Source: UBA1737 sp964541525 | Lineage (GTDB): Bacteria > Bacillota_I > Bacilli_A > ML615J-28 > CAG-313 | NCBI GenBank assembly: GCA_964541525.1 | Contig: CAZIQF010000011.1 | Span: 1-50,329 of the forward strand | Reading direction: 5' to 3' | Length of the DNA: 50,329 nucleotides | Shown here: positions 32,517 through 41,240 of the stretch, piece after piece | Layout: the number at the start of each line of letters is the position of its first letter | Position numbering within the stretch: the stretch's first letter is position 1 | Position numbers and translations under genes: made by a program | Notes under the pieces: generated by a model | The model's input: the letters and a program-made list of their open reading frames with translations, nothing else | Databases searched by the model: none | What the model was told of the DNA's origin: nothing

Positions 32517-32695
32517 TTATTCTTCTATAATTACTGTATCATTAGTATCTAATAATTCTTCTAATTTACATTAAATAAAATAAATTACACCTTCTAACGC
32601 TACTTCATTTATAATTACAACAATCATTTCACCATACGATGTTATGCCTTCTTCTTCATTACATAATACATATCCAGTAAATAAATCTTAATCAT
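32517..32695 (-). pseudogene. Decayed small gene of unknown function
   Basis: One minus-strand frame reads DLFTGYVLCNEEEGITSYGE, then MIVVIINEVALEGVIYFI, stop, then CKLEELLDTNDTVIIEE, stop. The two internal TAA codons fit CAA-to-TAA changes. A ribosome binding site (GGGAGG) and an ATG at 32695 exist but in another frame. Acidic beta-rich protein, no family recognised. Confidence 0.35.
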
Positions 32696-32736
32696 GTGTA
32701 ATACCTCCCATTATTTATATTGTATGTTATAAATGC

Positions 32737-32763
32737 AAAAAACTCTCCTGTTCTAAGAGAGCC
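32737..32763 (-). terminator. Weak terminator-like hairpin
   Basis: CTCTC pairs with GAGAG and is followed by TTTTTTG on the minus strand. Nothing recognisable lies upstream up to 32899. Confidence 0.4.
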
Positions 32764-32898
32764 ACATAATTTCTTTCCCTATTAAATTTAAAATACTTTA
32801 AGGTAATCATTACAATTATCTTAGAGTATAAGTCCTATCCCATTTTCCATTATAACAAATATTACCATTAATGTCAAATTATTAAAGTACTATGATTG

Positions 32899-33180
32899 AG
32901 TCAATATGATTAACATATGAATTTTACAAAATAAATATACTTATAATCAAATGAGAAAAATTGAATTAACTATGAATGTACAAACAAAATATGAAATGGT
33001 AAAACAATTTGTTGATAATGGTGAACGTAATATTAAATGTTTATCCATTAAACTAAATTGTTCTCTTAAAACTGCATATAATTATGTTGCTAAATACAAA
33101 GTTAATGGTAAAGAAGCTTTTTCCCATGGCAATCACACACATAAACAACTGCTACTATTGATGATTCTATACCTAATAAA
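32899..33180 (+). mobile_element. IS1202-type element remnant, left end
   Basis: Begins with GTCAATATGATTAACATATG, and AATTTTACAAAA follows; this end matches the inverted complement of the right end at 570-600 and is shared with 19641-19664. Only about 280 bp remain. The element stops at the terminator of the neighbouring rluA-type gene, so its 3' four fifths have been deleted. Confidence 0.75.
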
Positions 33181-33187
33181 AAAGTGA
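32951..33187 (+). pseudogene. Transposase N-terminal fragment, IS1202-type, frameshifted
   Basis: 78 residues of which about 62 are genuine: an HTH domain (KYEMVKQFVDNGERNIKCLSI...LKTAYNYVAKY) and the GKEAFSHGNHTHK motif typical of IS1202-group transposases. A one-base loss near 33143 changes frame; the expected continuation (TATIDDSIPNKKV) is readable in the next frame. The C-terminal part of a related transposase is at 3-569. Confidence 0.75.
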
Positions 33188-33211
33188 CTCAATATCTATT
33201 TGAGTCACTTA
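33177..33211 (-). terminator. Terminator of the serS-rluA operon
   Basis: AAGTGACTCAA (33182-33192) pairs with TTGAGTCACTT (33200-33210), followed on the minus strand by TTTTTTATTAG. Confidence 0.9.
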
Positions 33212-33225
33212 CATTTTTGTGAACT

Positions 33226-34209
33226 TTATTGAAAAAGACGATTAAACTCACTTGGAACATTAGCCTTAAAACACATGATCTTACCATTTTCTGGGTGTTT
33301 AATTGTTAGCGTTGAGGCATGAAGCCCTAAGCGTTTAATTGGGTTAGATGGGTTCCCATATTTATCATCACCAATAATTGGATGTCCTAAATCATTCATT
33401 GCAACTCTGATTTGGTTTTTTCTTCCAGTATCAATTAAGACATTTAATAATGAATATTTGGCATTTTCTTTTACTACTTGATAGTGCGTAATCGATTTTA
33501 ATCCATCATTTTCATTGTGAGAATCATACATCAATGCCGTTGTTGTTTCTTTTAAATAACTAATAATTGTATCCTTTTGTTTGGGCATATGTCCTTCAAC
33601 AATGGCTGTATAACCACGTTCAATTACTAAAGAATTCCATCTTTTTGTTAGTTTTTCTTTTAATTCATAGTTTTTTACAAACAATAAGACTCCCGATGTT
33701 TCTTTATCAATTCGATGTACTTGAAAGCATCTAGCATGAATATCTTGTTCCGCCATATATTCAAGTACTGCTTTATATGCAGTATTGACTTTTTCATTAT
33801 CACTTTCAATTGACAAAAGACCATTGGGTTTATTGATGACTAAAAACTCATTATCTTCGTAAATAATATTTAAGTTAAGCTTAGGTTTATTTACTTTTTC
33901 TTTTGGTAAATTAACCTTTTCTAATTGTTCCTTAGAGATTTGAACAATGTCACCACGATATAGTTTATAATTATATTGAGTAATTGGTAATCCGTTTACT
34001 GCAACATATCTTTTAGTTAAGATATTTTTCACATTATTTCTTGATTGATCTTTTAAAATTTGATAAAGAAATTCCAAAAGTTCACATTCCTTGTTAACTG
34101 AATATTCTTTAATATTTTTTATTAAATAGTTTTTTTTCTTTCGATCTAAATATTCATTTTGTCTTTGTTGTTTATTTTTTAAATACTTAATTCGTGCTTT
34201 TGTTGGCAT
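33226..34209 (-). CDS. RluA family pseudouridine synthase
   Basis: 327 residues. A basic N-terminal extension (about 35 residues), an S4-like RNA-binding domain (about 50-110, NILTKRYVAVNGLPITQYNYKL), then the catalytic domain with HRIDKETSGVLLF carrying the catalytic Asp, and GRKNQIRVAMNDLGHPIIGD. It isomerises uridine in rRNA or tRNA; the site cannot be assigned (RluC/D-type or TruC-type). The gene begins 12 bp after serS with only a weak ribosome binding site, so it probably depends on translation from upstream. Confidence 0.88.
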   Translation of the reverse strand: MPTKARIKYLKNKQQRQNEYLDRKKKNYLIKNIKEYSVNKECELLEFLYQILKDQSRNNVKNILTKRYVAVNGLPITQYNYKLYRGDIVQISKEQLEKVNLPKEKVNKPKLNLNIIYEDNEFLVINKPNGLLSIESDNEKVNTAYKAVLEYMAEQDIHARCFQVHRIDKETSGVLLFVKNYELKEKLTKRWNSLVIERGYTAIVEGHMPKQKDTIISYLKETTTALMYDSHNENDGLKSITHYQVVKENAKYSLLNVLIDTGRKNQIRVAMNDLGHPIIGDDKYGNPSNPIKRLGLHASTLTIKHPENGKIMCFKANVPSEFNRLFQ

Positions 34210-34221
34210 ATGATTTTACGC

Positions 34222-35508
34222 TTATTTTTTTGGTGTTAAAACTGTTTTGCCACCCATATATGGTTGTAATGCTTTAGGAATACTTACTGATCCATCTTCA
34301 TTATAGTTATTTTCTAATACCGCAATTAATCCTCTTGGACTTGCAAGAACAGTATTATTTAATGTATGGCAAAGATATGTTCCATTTTCATTTTTAGATT
34401 TAATACCTAAACGACGTGATTGGGCATCCCCTAAAGTTGAACAACTACCTACTTCAAAGTATTTCTTTTGACGTGGAGACCACGCTTCAATATCACAAGA
34501 TTTAACTTTTAAATCAGCTAGGTCACCGGAACAACATTCAAGTGTTCTTACTGGGACATCTAGGCTTCTAAAGAATTCAACTGTGTAACTCCACATTTTG
34601 TGGTACCATTCCATTGATTCTTCAGCTTTGCAGATAACTACCATTTCTTGTTTTTCAAATTGATGGACACGGTATAGACCTCTTTCTTCTAATCCATGTG
34701 CTCCTACTTCTTTTCTAAAGCATGGACTATATGATGTAAGCGTAAGTGGTAATTCTTTTTCCGGAATAATTTGTCCTTTAAATTTACCAATCATTGAATG
34801 TTCAGATGTACCAATTAAATATAAATCTTCACCTTCAATTTTATACATCATTGCCCCCATTTCTTCAAATGACATTACCCCATTAACAACATCGGAATGG
34901 ATCATAAATGGAGGTACGCAATATGTAAATCCTTTATCAATCATAAAATCTCTTGCATAAGATAGCATAGCTGAATGAAGTCTTGCAACATCACCCATTA
35001 AGTAATAGAAACCATTACCTGAGGTACGTCCTGCTGCCTCTTTATCAACACCAGCAAATCTCGCAATAATATCTGCATGATATGGAATTTCATAGTTTGG
35101 AACAAGTGGTTCACCAAATTTTTCATTTTCAACGTTACATGAATCATCTTCACCAATTGGTACTGATGGATCAATTATATTCGGAATAACTAATAGTTTT
35201 TCTCTTAAAATAGCTGATAATTGCTCTTCTTCTTGTTCAATACCTACTAATAACTCATTAGCCTCTTTTACTTGTTCTTTTATTTTATTCGCTTCATCAA
35301 CGCGTTTTTCACGCATTAATTTGCCTATTTCACCACTTAAATCATTACGGCTTTTTCTTAAATTATCACCTTGTTGTTTTAATTCCCGAACCTTTTTATC
35401 AAGTTCAATTACTTCATCAACTAATGGTAATTTTTTTTCTTGAAATTTCTTTTTAATGTTTTCTTTAACAAGATCACTATTTTCTCTAATAAATTTAATA
35501 TCTAACAT
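34222..35508 (-). CDS. serS: Seryl-tRNA synthetase
   Basis: 428 residues, the standard bacterial length. N-terminal long antiparallel coiled coil (about 28-105, LDKKVRELKQQGDNLRKSRNDLSGEIGKLM) binds the tRNA-Ser long arm. The class II core has motif 2 (FRKEVGAHGLEERGLYRVHQF) and motif 3 (GLIAVLENNYNEDGSV). GAGGAAAG precedes the ATG. The 68-bp gap upstream is too short for a T-box leader. Confidence 0.97.
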   Translation of the reverse strand: MLDIKFIRENSDLVKENIKKKFQEKKLPLVDEVIELDKKVRELKQQGDNLRKSRNDLSGEIGKLMREKRVDEANKIKEQVKEANELLVGIEQEEEQLSAILREKLLVIPNIIDPSVPIGEDDSCNVENEKFGEPLVPNYEIPYHADIIARFAGVDKEAAGRTSGNGFYYLMGDVARLHSAMLSYARDFMIDKGFTYCVPPFMIHSDVVNGVMSFEEMGAMMYKIEGEDLYLIGTSEHSMIGKFKGQIIPEKELPLTLTSYSPCFRKEVGAHGLEERGLYRVHQFEKQEMVVICKAEESMEWYHKMWSYTVEFFRSLDVPVRTLECCSGDLADLKVKSCDIEAWSPRQKKYFEVGSCSTLGDAQSRRLGIKSKNENGTYLCHTLNNTVLASPRGLIAVLENNYNEDGSVSIPKALQPYMGGKTVLTPKK

Positions 35509-35576
35509 TTTTCTTTCCTCTTTTTATCTTTTTACTTCTTTAATATTTTACCACAATTTCATTATTTATTCAAATA

Positions 35577-36638
35577 TTAAACTAATTTAATCAAAGTAAT
35601 TCTTTCTTTGGATTCACCTTTGATTACTTCAATTTCATATTTAATTTCTTTTAAATCATTAGGCAAGGTTTTGATTAATCCTTTTTCATCAACAAATTCA
35701 CTATCTGAGTAAAAATTAATCATATATCCCTCATCAGTAAATTTTAATACTTGACATTCTACTTCAACTAAATGCAGGAAATGATTCCATAAATGATTAT
35801 TGCGCATTGTTTGTGGACAATTTTTACCACTAAAATAATGGTGTTGTTTAATATCATTAATAGTTAAATGTTGTTCATTCAATAGTTTAGCTACTAGTTT
35901 GGCAGTTTTTTGATAAGTATAGTAGATATTGGTACCTTGATTAATACATACTTCGATACCGATTGAATTATTATTGCCACCACGATTGGCAATCTGTTGA
36001 TAAGTTTGATTATAATAGGTTGGACCTATATAGAAGTAATCTTGGTCTTTTGTAATCAAAATTCCTTGATCATTTATATCATTAACGGTTGCAGTTTTAA
36101 TTCCATCTTTTGTTTCGATTGTTGGGGCTAAAATAGCTGTTCTTTGATTGTTAATTGTATAATAACCTTGCTTATCAATTCCAAGCACACATTCATCGCT
36201 TGCTTTAACGCTGGTGTTAATGAGATGATAATCAACCATTGTACTATCACCTGCATGGTAAGCTACTTCATCATCAGGTATATTATGATAAATTCCATCA
36301 TTACCAACAACATATTGAAAACTAGCCTTGTATGGATTGTTATTATCCATTAATCTTTCATGATAAACCGTATCTGACCAAAATTTAGCCGTATGAATAG
36401 CAGCTGTATCACCAGTATCATGAATTGTAATATAATGCTTAGGTTTAATTCTTTTATCCCGATTACCATTATTAATCGGAGCGATATTTTCAATTCTAAC
36501 TAGTGGTTCAAATAAATAAGGAACAACACTCGAAATTAATAAATAAGCATAATTAAATTGCCAACCTACTACTTCAATTTCTTGTTTTAATATTTTTTCT
36601 TCATTTAACTTTTTAAAATACGCTAGAACCTTATTCAT
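35577..36638 (-). CDS. N-acetylmuramoyl-L-alanine amidase, Amidase_2/PGRP type
   Basis: 353 residues. The zinc amidase core is visible: ITIHDTG (first His ligand, about 89), SFQYVVGNDGIYHNIPDDEVAYHAGD, NSIGIEVC and the last ligand region KQHHYFSGKNCPQTM. It cleaves the amide between MurNAc and the stem peptide. No export signal is seen: the N-terminus is charged with only a mildly hydrophobic patch at about 29-45. About 90 residues are inserted between the HAGD and NSIGIE motifs. It starts 3 bp after a lipoprotein gene and has a weak ribosome binding site, so it is probably translated by coupling. Confidence 0.82.
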   Translation of the reverse strand: MNKVLAYFKKLNEEKILKQEIEVVGWQFNYAYLLISSVVPYLFEPLVRIENIAPINNGNRDKRIKPKHYITIHDTGDTAAIHTAKFWSDTVYHERLMDNNNPYKASFQYVVGNDGIYHNIPDDEVAYHAGDSTMVDYHLINTSVKASDECVLGIDKQGYYTINNQRTAILAPTIETKDGIKTATVNDINDQGILITKDQDYFYIGPTYYNQTYQQIANRGGNNNSIGIEVCINQGTNIYYTYQKTAKLVAKLLNEQHLTINDIKQHHYFSGKNCPQTMRNNHLWNHFLHLVEVECQVLKFTDEGYMINFYSDSEFVDEKGLIKTLPNDLKEIKYEIEVIKGESKERITLIKLV

Positions 36639-36641
36639 TGT

Positions 36642-37289
36642 TTAAAACCCCGGAATAATATCTTCTTTATATTTTCGAACAAAAGATGGCTCATTTACTT
36701 TAGTTTGATCAATTAGTTGATAAGTAGCTTTAATATTTTTTCTTGATGTATTAATACTATCATTAGAATTATTTATATAAATAATTGATTGATCAATTTT
36801 AATCGTTGTTGTAGAACTTCTAAATTCTTGTTTGGTTTCATTAAAGTTGAAATTTTCATATTTATTAAATACCATTTCGGTTCCAACGCGTAATTCTATA
36901 TCAAATTGTTGTTGCGTTGACTCACTTTTTGTGAAAGTTAAAACTTCTTCTCCACTGGTCTTATCAACTTGTCTTAGATAAGTAATATATGTTTCTTTTT
37001 TCGGATCATAATAAATATATTTTTGGGTATGAACAACTTCTTTCGTCTCACCACTATTATAATAATAACTATCAGTATAACTAGTATTTTCACTAACTTG
37101 ATAAATACATTTGACATCATATAAAGGATAGTCATTATTATACATCACATAGGTATATTCAGCCGTAAAATTTTTTCGTTCTAAACTCTTGATAAATCCA
37201 TCTAAATCTTGTGCTTCAAAAGCTGTCCCTTTAGCCTTACATGAAGTAAGTAATAATAAAAATAAACAAACTAGTAATACTTTTTTCAT
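36642..37289 (-). CDS. Lipoprotein of unknown function
   Basis: 215 residues. Signal peptide with basic start (MKKVLLVCLFLLLL) and lipobox LLTSC (Cys about 17), so membrane-anchored on the outer face. The mature part is beta-rich and Tyr/Asn-rich with no family I recognise. ATG at 37289 has AAGGTG 6 bases upstream; a GTG three codons earlier is less likely. First gene of an operon with the amidase and probably serS. Confidence 0.75.
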   Translation of the reverse strand: MKKVLLVCLFLLLLTSCKAKGTAFEAQDLDGFIKSLERKNFTAEYTYVMYNNDYPLYDVKCIYQVSENTSYTDSYYYNSGETKEVVHTQKYIYYDPKKETYITYLRQVDKTSGEEVLTFTKSESTQQQFDIELRVGTEMVFNKYENFNFNETKQEFRSSTTTIKIDQSIIYINNSNDSINTSRKNIKATYQLIDQTKVNEPSFVRKYKEDIIPGF

Positions 37290-37537
37290 CTTTTTCACCT
37301 TTTTTATATTTCTTATAGTATATCATATCTTAAATTTTTTGTCATTAATTATCAATTAATTTATTAAATAAAACCTTATATCCAAGATATATTCAATTAA
37401 GATTATTGTAACTTTCAATATAACCGAATAAGTTATTTGAAATAATTAAAAATCATAAAGATATTTTTCTTTTATTGAGATTTTTTAATTAAAATATGGT
37501 ATGATAAGATTAGATAAATCAAAATGGAGGAATATCT

Positions 37538-38953
37538 GTGAAATACGATGTAATTTTAGTCGGTGCAGGTCCAATGGGAATTTATGCTGCATACGAACTA
37601 ATGATTAAAAAGCCTAATTTAAAGGTATTGCTAATTGACAAAGGAAGAAATATTTACGATCGTAAATGTCCGATTTTAGAAAAAAAATTAAAGAAATGTC
37701 CAACATCAGCTGATGGTTCAATCGGTTGTAAACCAGGCTGTTCCATGACTACTGGCTTTGGTGGTAGCGGTGCTTACTCTGATGGTAAATTTAATATCAC
37801 TAGTGAATTTGGTGGTTGGATGACTGATTACTTAAGCGAAGATGAAGTTATTGATTTAATTAAATATGTTGATGAAATCAATCTTAAACATGGTGCACCT
37901 GCTACAATTACTGATCCATATACTAAAGAAGTATTTGAAATCGAGAAAAAAGGAATTGCAGTAGGATTAAAATTACTTCGTAGCCAAGTTCGTCATTTAG
38001 GTACTGAAATTAATTTAAAACTTCTTGCAAACATCTATGAAGAAATGAAACCAGTAATTGAGTATTCTTTTGAAAAAGCCGTAGCTGATATTATTGTTGA
38101 AGATAATCAAGTAAAAGGGGTTATCTTAGAAGACGGACAAGTATATTATGCTGATTATGTTGTCCTTGGTGTTGGCCGAAATGGTTCTGAATGGTTAACC
38201 GAAACCCTTGGAAAATATGATGTTAAATTTAGAAACAATCGTGTTGATCTAGGTGTTCGTGTGGAAACTAACGATATTATAATGGATGAAATTAATCAAA
38301 ACTTATACGAAGGTAAATTTATTTATAATACAAGTGTTGGTACGCAAGTAAGAACTTTCTGTTCAAACCCTTCTGGGCATGTTGTTGTCGAAAATCATAA
38401 TGGGGTAATGCTATGTAATGGTCATTCATATAATGATTCTAAACTAGGTAGTAATAATACTAACTTCGCTTTACTTGTATCTCAAGAATTTGATGAACCT
38501 TTTAATGATCCAAATGAATATGCATATGAAATTTCAAAACTTGCAAATAAGCTATCAAATGGGTCGGTAATCGTTCAAAAATATGGAGATATTAAGAAAG
38601 GGCGTAGATCTACAAAAAAACGAATTCAAGAAGGATTTGTTAAACCAACCTTAAAAGAAGCTGTTCCTGGCGATTTAGGTTTAGTATTACCATATAATTT
38701 TATGAAATCCCTAATCGAAATGATTGAGGCATTAAACTATGTTAGTCCAGGAATTGCCAGTGACCATACTTTATTCTATGGAGTTGAAGCTAAATTCTAT
38801 AGTGATCGCCCAGTAGTAAACGAAAAATTCGAAACCAGCATTAAAAACTTATTCGTTGGTGGTGATGGTGCCGGTATTACTAGAGGTCTTGCACAAGCCG
38901 GAGCTAATGGTGTAAAGGTTGCTAGAGTTATTATTGAGGACTTAGAAAAATAG
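37538..38953 (+). CDS. FAD-dependent dehydrogenase-like oxidoreductase (COG2509 type)
   Basis: 471 residues. N-terminal dinucleotide fold VILVGAGPMGIYAAYEL with the ribose-binding acidic end LLIDKG, a Cys-rich segment (CPTSADGSIGCKPGCSM, about 51-67) followed by GFGGSGAYSDGKFN, and a C-terminal FAD loop NLFVGGDGAGITRGLAQAGANG. The family is widespread in anaerobes and uncharacterised. GTG start at 37538 with GGAGG 7 bases upstream. Followed after 11 bp by hpt, so probably cotranscribed. Confidence 0.85.
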   Translation: MKYDVILVGAGPMGIYAAYELMIKKPNLKVLLIDKGRNIYDRKCPILEKKLKKCPTSADGSIGCKPGCSMTTGFGGSGAYSDGKFNITSEFGGWMTDYLSEDEVIDLIKYVDEINLKHGAPATITDPYTKEVFEIEKKGIAVGLKLLRSQVRHLGTEINLKLLANIYEEMKPVIEYSFEKAVADIIVEDNQVKGVILEDGQVYYADYVVLGVGRNGSEWLTETLGKYDVKFRNNRVDLGVRVETNDIIMDEINQNLYEGKFIYNTSVGTQVRTFCSNPSGHVVVENHNGVMLCNGHSYNDSKLGSNNTNFALLVSQEFDEPFNDPNEYAYEISKLANKLSNGSVIVQKYGDIKKGRRSTKKRIQEGFVKPTLKEAVPGDLGLVLPYNFMKSLIEMIEALNYVSPGIASDHTLFYGVEAKFYSDRPVVNEKFETSIKNLFVGGDGAGITRGLAQAGANGVKVARVIIEDLEK

Positions 38954-38964
38954 GAGATTAATCT

Positions 38965-39507
38965 ATGGATATTAACAATCATATCAAAAAAGTTTTATTT
39001 ACCGAACCAGAAATCAACGCAAGATGTATCGAGTTGGCTTCCGAATTAGATAAAGAATATGAAGATAAAAAACCAATCATGTTATCTTTATTAAAAGGAA
39101 GCGTACCTTTTGCAACAATGTTGACCAAACATATGAAAATTTCCCTAGAATTTGATTATATGAAAGCATCGAGTTATCATGGTACTATTTCATCCGGTAA
39201 TGTTGCAGTAACATTAATGCCTTCGCTTAAATTAGAAAATCGTCATGTTGTGATTATCGAAGATATTATTGATACAGGAACAACCCTTAGTACTGTAACT
39301 AAAATCTTACAAGATTTACATCCTGCATCTTTAGAAATTGTAACTTTACTTGATAAACCGGCAATGCGTAAAGTAAACGATATAAAGCCCAAATATGTAG
39401 GGTTCATTGTTCCTAATGAATTTGTCGTTGGTTTTGGTTTAGACTTTAATGAAGATTATCGCCATTTACCCTATGTTGGTGTTTTAAAAGAAGAAATGTA
39501 TAAATAA
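38965..39507 (+). CDS. hpt: Hypoxanthine phosphoribosyltransferase
   Basis: 180 residues, typical of bacterial HPRT in purine salvage (hypoxanthine or guanine plus PRPP to IMP or GMP). PPi-loop LLKGSVPF, flexible loop SSYHGT, PRPP motif VVIIEDIIDTGTTL and the base-binding KPKYVGFIVPNEFVVGFGLD are present. AGGAG precedes the ATG. Confidence 0.96.
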   Translation: MDINNHIKKVLFTEPEINARCIELASELDKEYEDKKPIMLSLLKGSVPFATMLTKHMKISLEFDYMKASSYHGTISSGNVAVTLMPSLKLENRHVVIIEDIIDTGTTLSTVTKILQDLHPASLEIVTLLDKPAMRKVNDIKPKYVGFIVPNEFVVGFGLDFNEDYRHLPYVGVLKEEMYK

Positions 39508-39516
39508 GAAGCATTA

Positions 39517-39546
39517 AATCAAGTTATCTAACTTGATTTTTTGTTT
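39517..39546 (+). terminator. Terminator of the FAD-enzyme/hpt operon
   Basis: AAATCAAGTTA pairs with TAACTTGATTT over a 2-3 base loop, followed by TTTGTTTT. Confidence 0.85.
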
Positions 39547-39592
39547 TATTAATCCTGTTTAATCGATATTCATAGTTTGTTTTGTTACAACC

Positions 39593-39637
39593 AAAATTAA
39601 AAAGCTTGATGCCGATAGAATATCGTAATCAAGCTTT
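39593..39637 (-). terminator. Terminator of the CBS/membrane-protein operon
   Basis: AAAGCTTGAT (39601-39610) pairs with ATCAAGCTTT (39628-39637), with inner GATA/TATC pairing; the minus strand continues TTTAATTTTGG. Confidence 0.85.
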
Positions 39638-39644
39638 ATTATCA

Positions 39645-40556
39645 TCATTTTTCAATAATGAATTTATTATAATTAATTAAATTTAAAACTAGTGCGATAA
39701 TAATACTAATTGGAAATAGTAAAAAAGATCCAATAATTATAATCATAAAGTAACAATTTTTTACTTGATTAAATTTAATCTTTAAAAACATAACAAATTG
39801 ATAAATTAAATAACAGCCAAGTAAAAACCAACTAGAAATGACTAAAATATGCATAACCTCAATTAAAAGGCTTTGTTTGATGATGATCAAGTTAGTTAGA
39901 TAAATAACCAATCCGGTTAAAACAAGATAAATAATTGTGATTAAAAAATGGTATTTTAATCTAATTGTCGCTTTAAAGGTATAGTCTTCAATTAGTTTTA
40001 ATCTAATCACAATCACGCCAAAGATTAAATAGATAAATACACATTTAATCACTGAATCAATAATTAAAACCGCAACCGATAAAACTTTAATTAAATTAGT
40101 AATTACTGTTGTATCAATATTAGAAAAAAGTTTTGCCATTAAGTCAATCGTATCTTGCCAATAATTAATTCCTGTAATAATTTCAAAAGCATATACACTT
40201 AAAAAATCAGCAATTAAACAACAAACAAAAATTAATAAATAATTAAATAATTTGTTTTTTTGGTTGACTTCAATCAAACCAAAAATTAGTCCAATCAATA
40301 AATTTGGTATAATCAACATTAAAACATTAATCGGATTCGCAAAAATAAACGACAACAAAATAATCGCACAGGTTGTCATCACTGCATATAATTTCTTATT
40401 ACGAACAGTATAGATCGCAATTGGAACTGGCCAAACATAATATAACATACTATCGGTACCAGTAATCAAATATCTAGTGACAACTGCCAATAAGACATAG
40501 ATAGCAGTAAAAATCCCCGCTTCAGTAATAGCTTTAATTGATTCTTTTCGATTCAT
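39645..40556 (-). CDS. Multi-spanning membrane protein, DUF2232/YybS-like
   Basis: 303 residues with about eight hydrophobic helices. The first helices (EAGIFTAIYVLLAVVTRYL, PIAIYTVRNKKLYAVMTTCAIILLSFI, LLIGLIFGLIEV) resemble DUF2232/YybS and the S-components of ECF vitamin transporters. No ligand motif can be read. It starts 2 bp after the CBS-domain gene without a Shine-Dalgarno sequence, so translation is probably coupled. Function unknown. Confidence 0.7.
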   Translation of the reverse strand: MNRKESIKAITEAGIFTAIYVLLAVVTRYLITGTDSMLYYVWPVPIAIYTVRNKKLYAVMTTCAIILLSFIFANPINVLMLIIPNLLIGLIFGLIEVNQKNKLFNYLLIFVCCLIADFLSVYAFEIITGINYWQDTIDLMAKLFSNIDTTVITNLIKVLSVAVLIIDSVIKCVFIYLIFGVIVIRLKLIEDYTFKATIRLKYHFLITIIYLVLTGLVIYLTNLIIIKQSLLIEVMHILVISSWFLLGCYLIYQFVMFLKIKFNQVKNCYFMIIIIGSFLLFPISIIIALVLNLINYNKFIIEK

Positions 40557-40558
40557 AT

Positions 40559-40966
40559 TTATAATATATTAGTATTTTTATAGAAATAGTCAATGATATC
40601 TTGTCTAGTTATGATACCAATAAACATATCTCGATCATCAATTACCGGAATAAAGTTTTCTTGTTTTGACATATTAAGCAAATCAGCCATATCTTCAGTA
40701 ATCTTAATTGGCTTATTGTCACGATTTCGCTTAATCCTCATTAATGGGATTTTTTCAGCATTGTGTAAATCAAAACTACCAAGTTGTTTAAAATACCAAA
40801 GAATATCACCTTCACTAATTGTTCCTAGATATTTACCTTCTTCATCAATAATTGGTAAAGCTGTAAAACCGCTTCTTTCCATCACTTCAAGGGTTTGCCT
40901 TAAAGTATAATCATCTTTTAATACAGTAACTGTTGCTTTAGGTTTTAGAAAAAATAGTATATTCAT
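40559..40966 (-). CDS. CBS-domain protein
   Basis: 135 residues consisting of two CBS motifs (about 10-65, TLRQTLEVMERSGFTALPIIDEEGKYLGTIS; and 78-130, ADLLNMSKQENFIPVIDDRDMFIGIITRQDII). Such stand-alone pairs bind adenine nucleotides, c-di-AMP or similar and regulate partners. AAGGAC lies 8 bases before the ATG at 40966. Operon with the membrane protein downstream. A 40-bp promoter repeat and a possible leader peptide lie upstream. Confidence 0.85.
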   Translation of the reverse strand: MNILFFLKPKATVTVLKDDYTLRQTLEVMERSGFTALPIIDEEGKYLGTISEGDILWYFKQLGSFDLHNAEKIPLMRIKRNRDNKPIKITEDMADLLNMSKQENFIPVIDDRDMFIGIITRQDIIDYFYKNTNIL

Positions 40967-41031
40967 GATAAAGTCCTTTCTATAATAAAACTCATCTTCT
41001 CTCATCACTTTCTACAATATGATAATAAAAA

Positions 41032-41058
41032 TTAAAGTGGTGGAGTTTCTTTTCTCAT
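41032..41058 (-). CDS. Possible 8-residue leader peptide before the CBS gene
   Basis: ATG at 41058 with AAGGGGAAG just upstream, frame MRKETPPL, then TAA. It sits about 15 bp after the predicted transcription start. Too short to be sure. Confidence 0.3.
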   Translation of the reverse strand: MRKETPPL

Positions 41059-41075
41059 AACTTCCCCTTGCTTAA

Positions 41076-41115
41076 ATATATTATAGCATTTTATTTTTTA
41101 TTTACAAGTTTTTAT
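41076..41115 (-). promoter_or_regulatory. Extended -10 promoter repeat, copy A (CBS operon)
   Basis: Minus strand TTGTAA (41107-41102), 16-bp spacer ending in TGC, TATAAT (41085-41080). The 40-bp segment is 39/40 identical to 42124-42163. The transcript would have a leader of about 107 bases. Confidence 0.7.
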
Positions 41116-41204
41116 TCATTTTTATTTTCACTAGAATAAATATCAAATAAGAAATATGATAATAAACATAATTTAATTTCTACTAAAAGTCATGCTTAAA
41201 AGAA

Positions 41205-41233
41205 AATTATATTCTTTATTAAAGAATATAATT
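41205..41233 (-). terminator. Terminator of the membrane-protein gene at 41241
   Basis: AATTATATTCTTTA pairs with TAAAGAATATAATT, then TTTCTTTT on the minus strand. Confidence 0.7.
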
Positions 41234-41240
41234 AATTTTT

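Noticed and set aside
35509..35576. T-box leader upstream of serS
   Set aside because: Only 68 bp separate serS from the amidase gene, too short for a T-box, and no specifier or antiterminator is seen.
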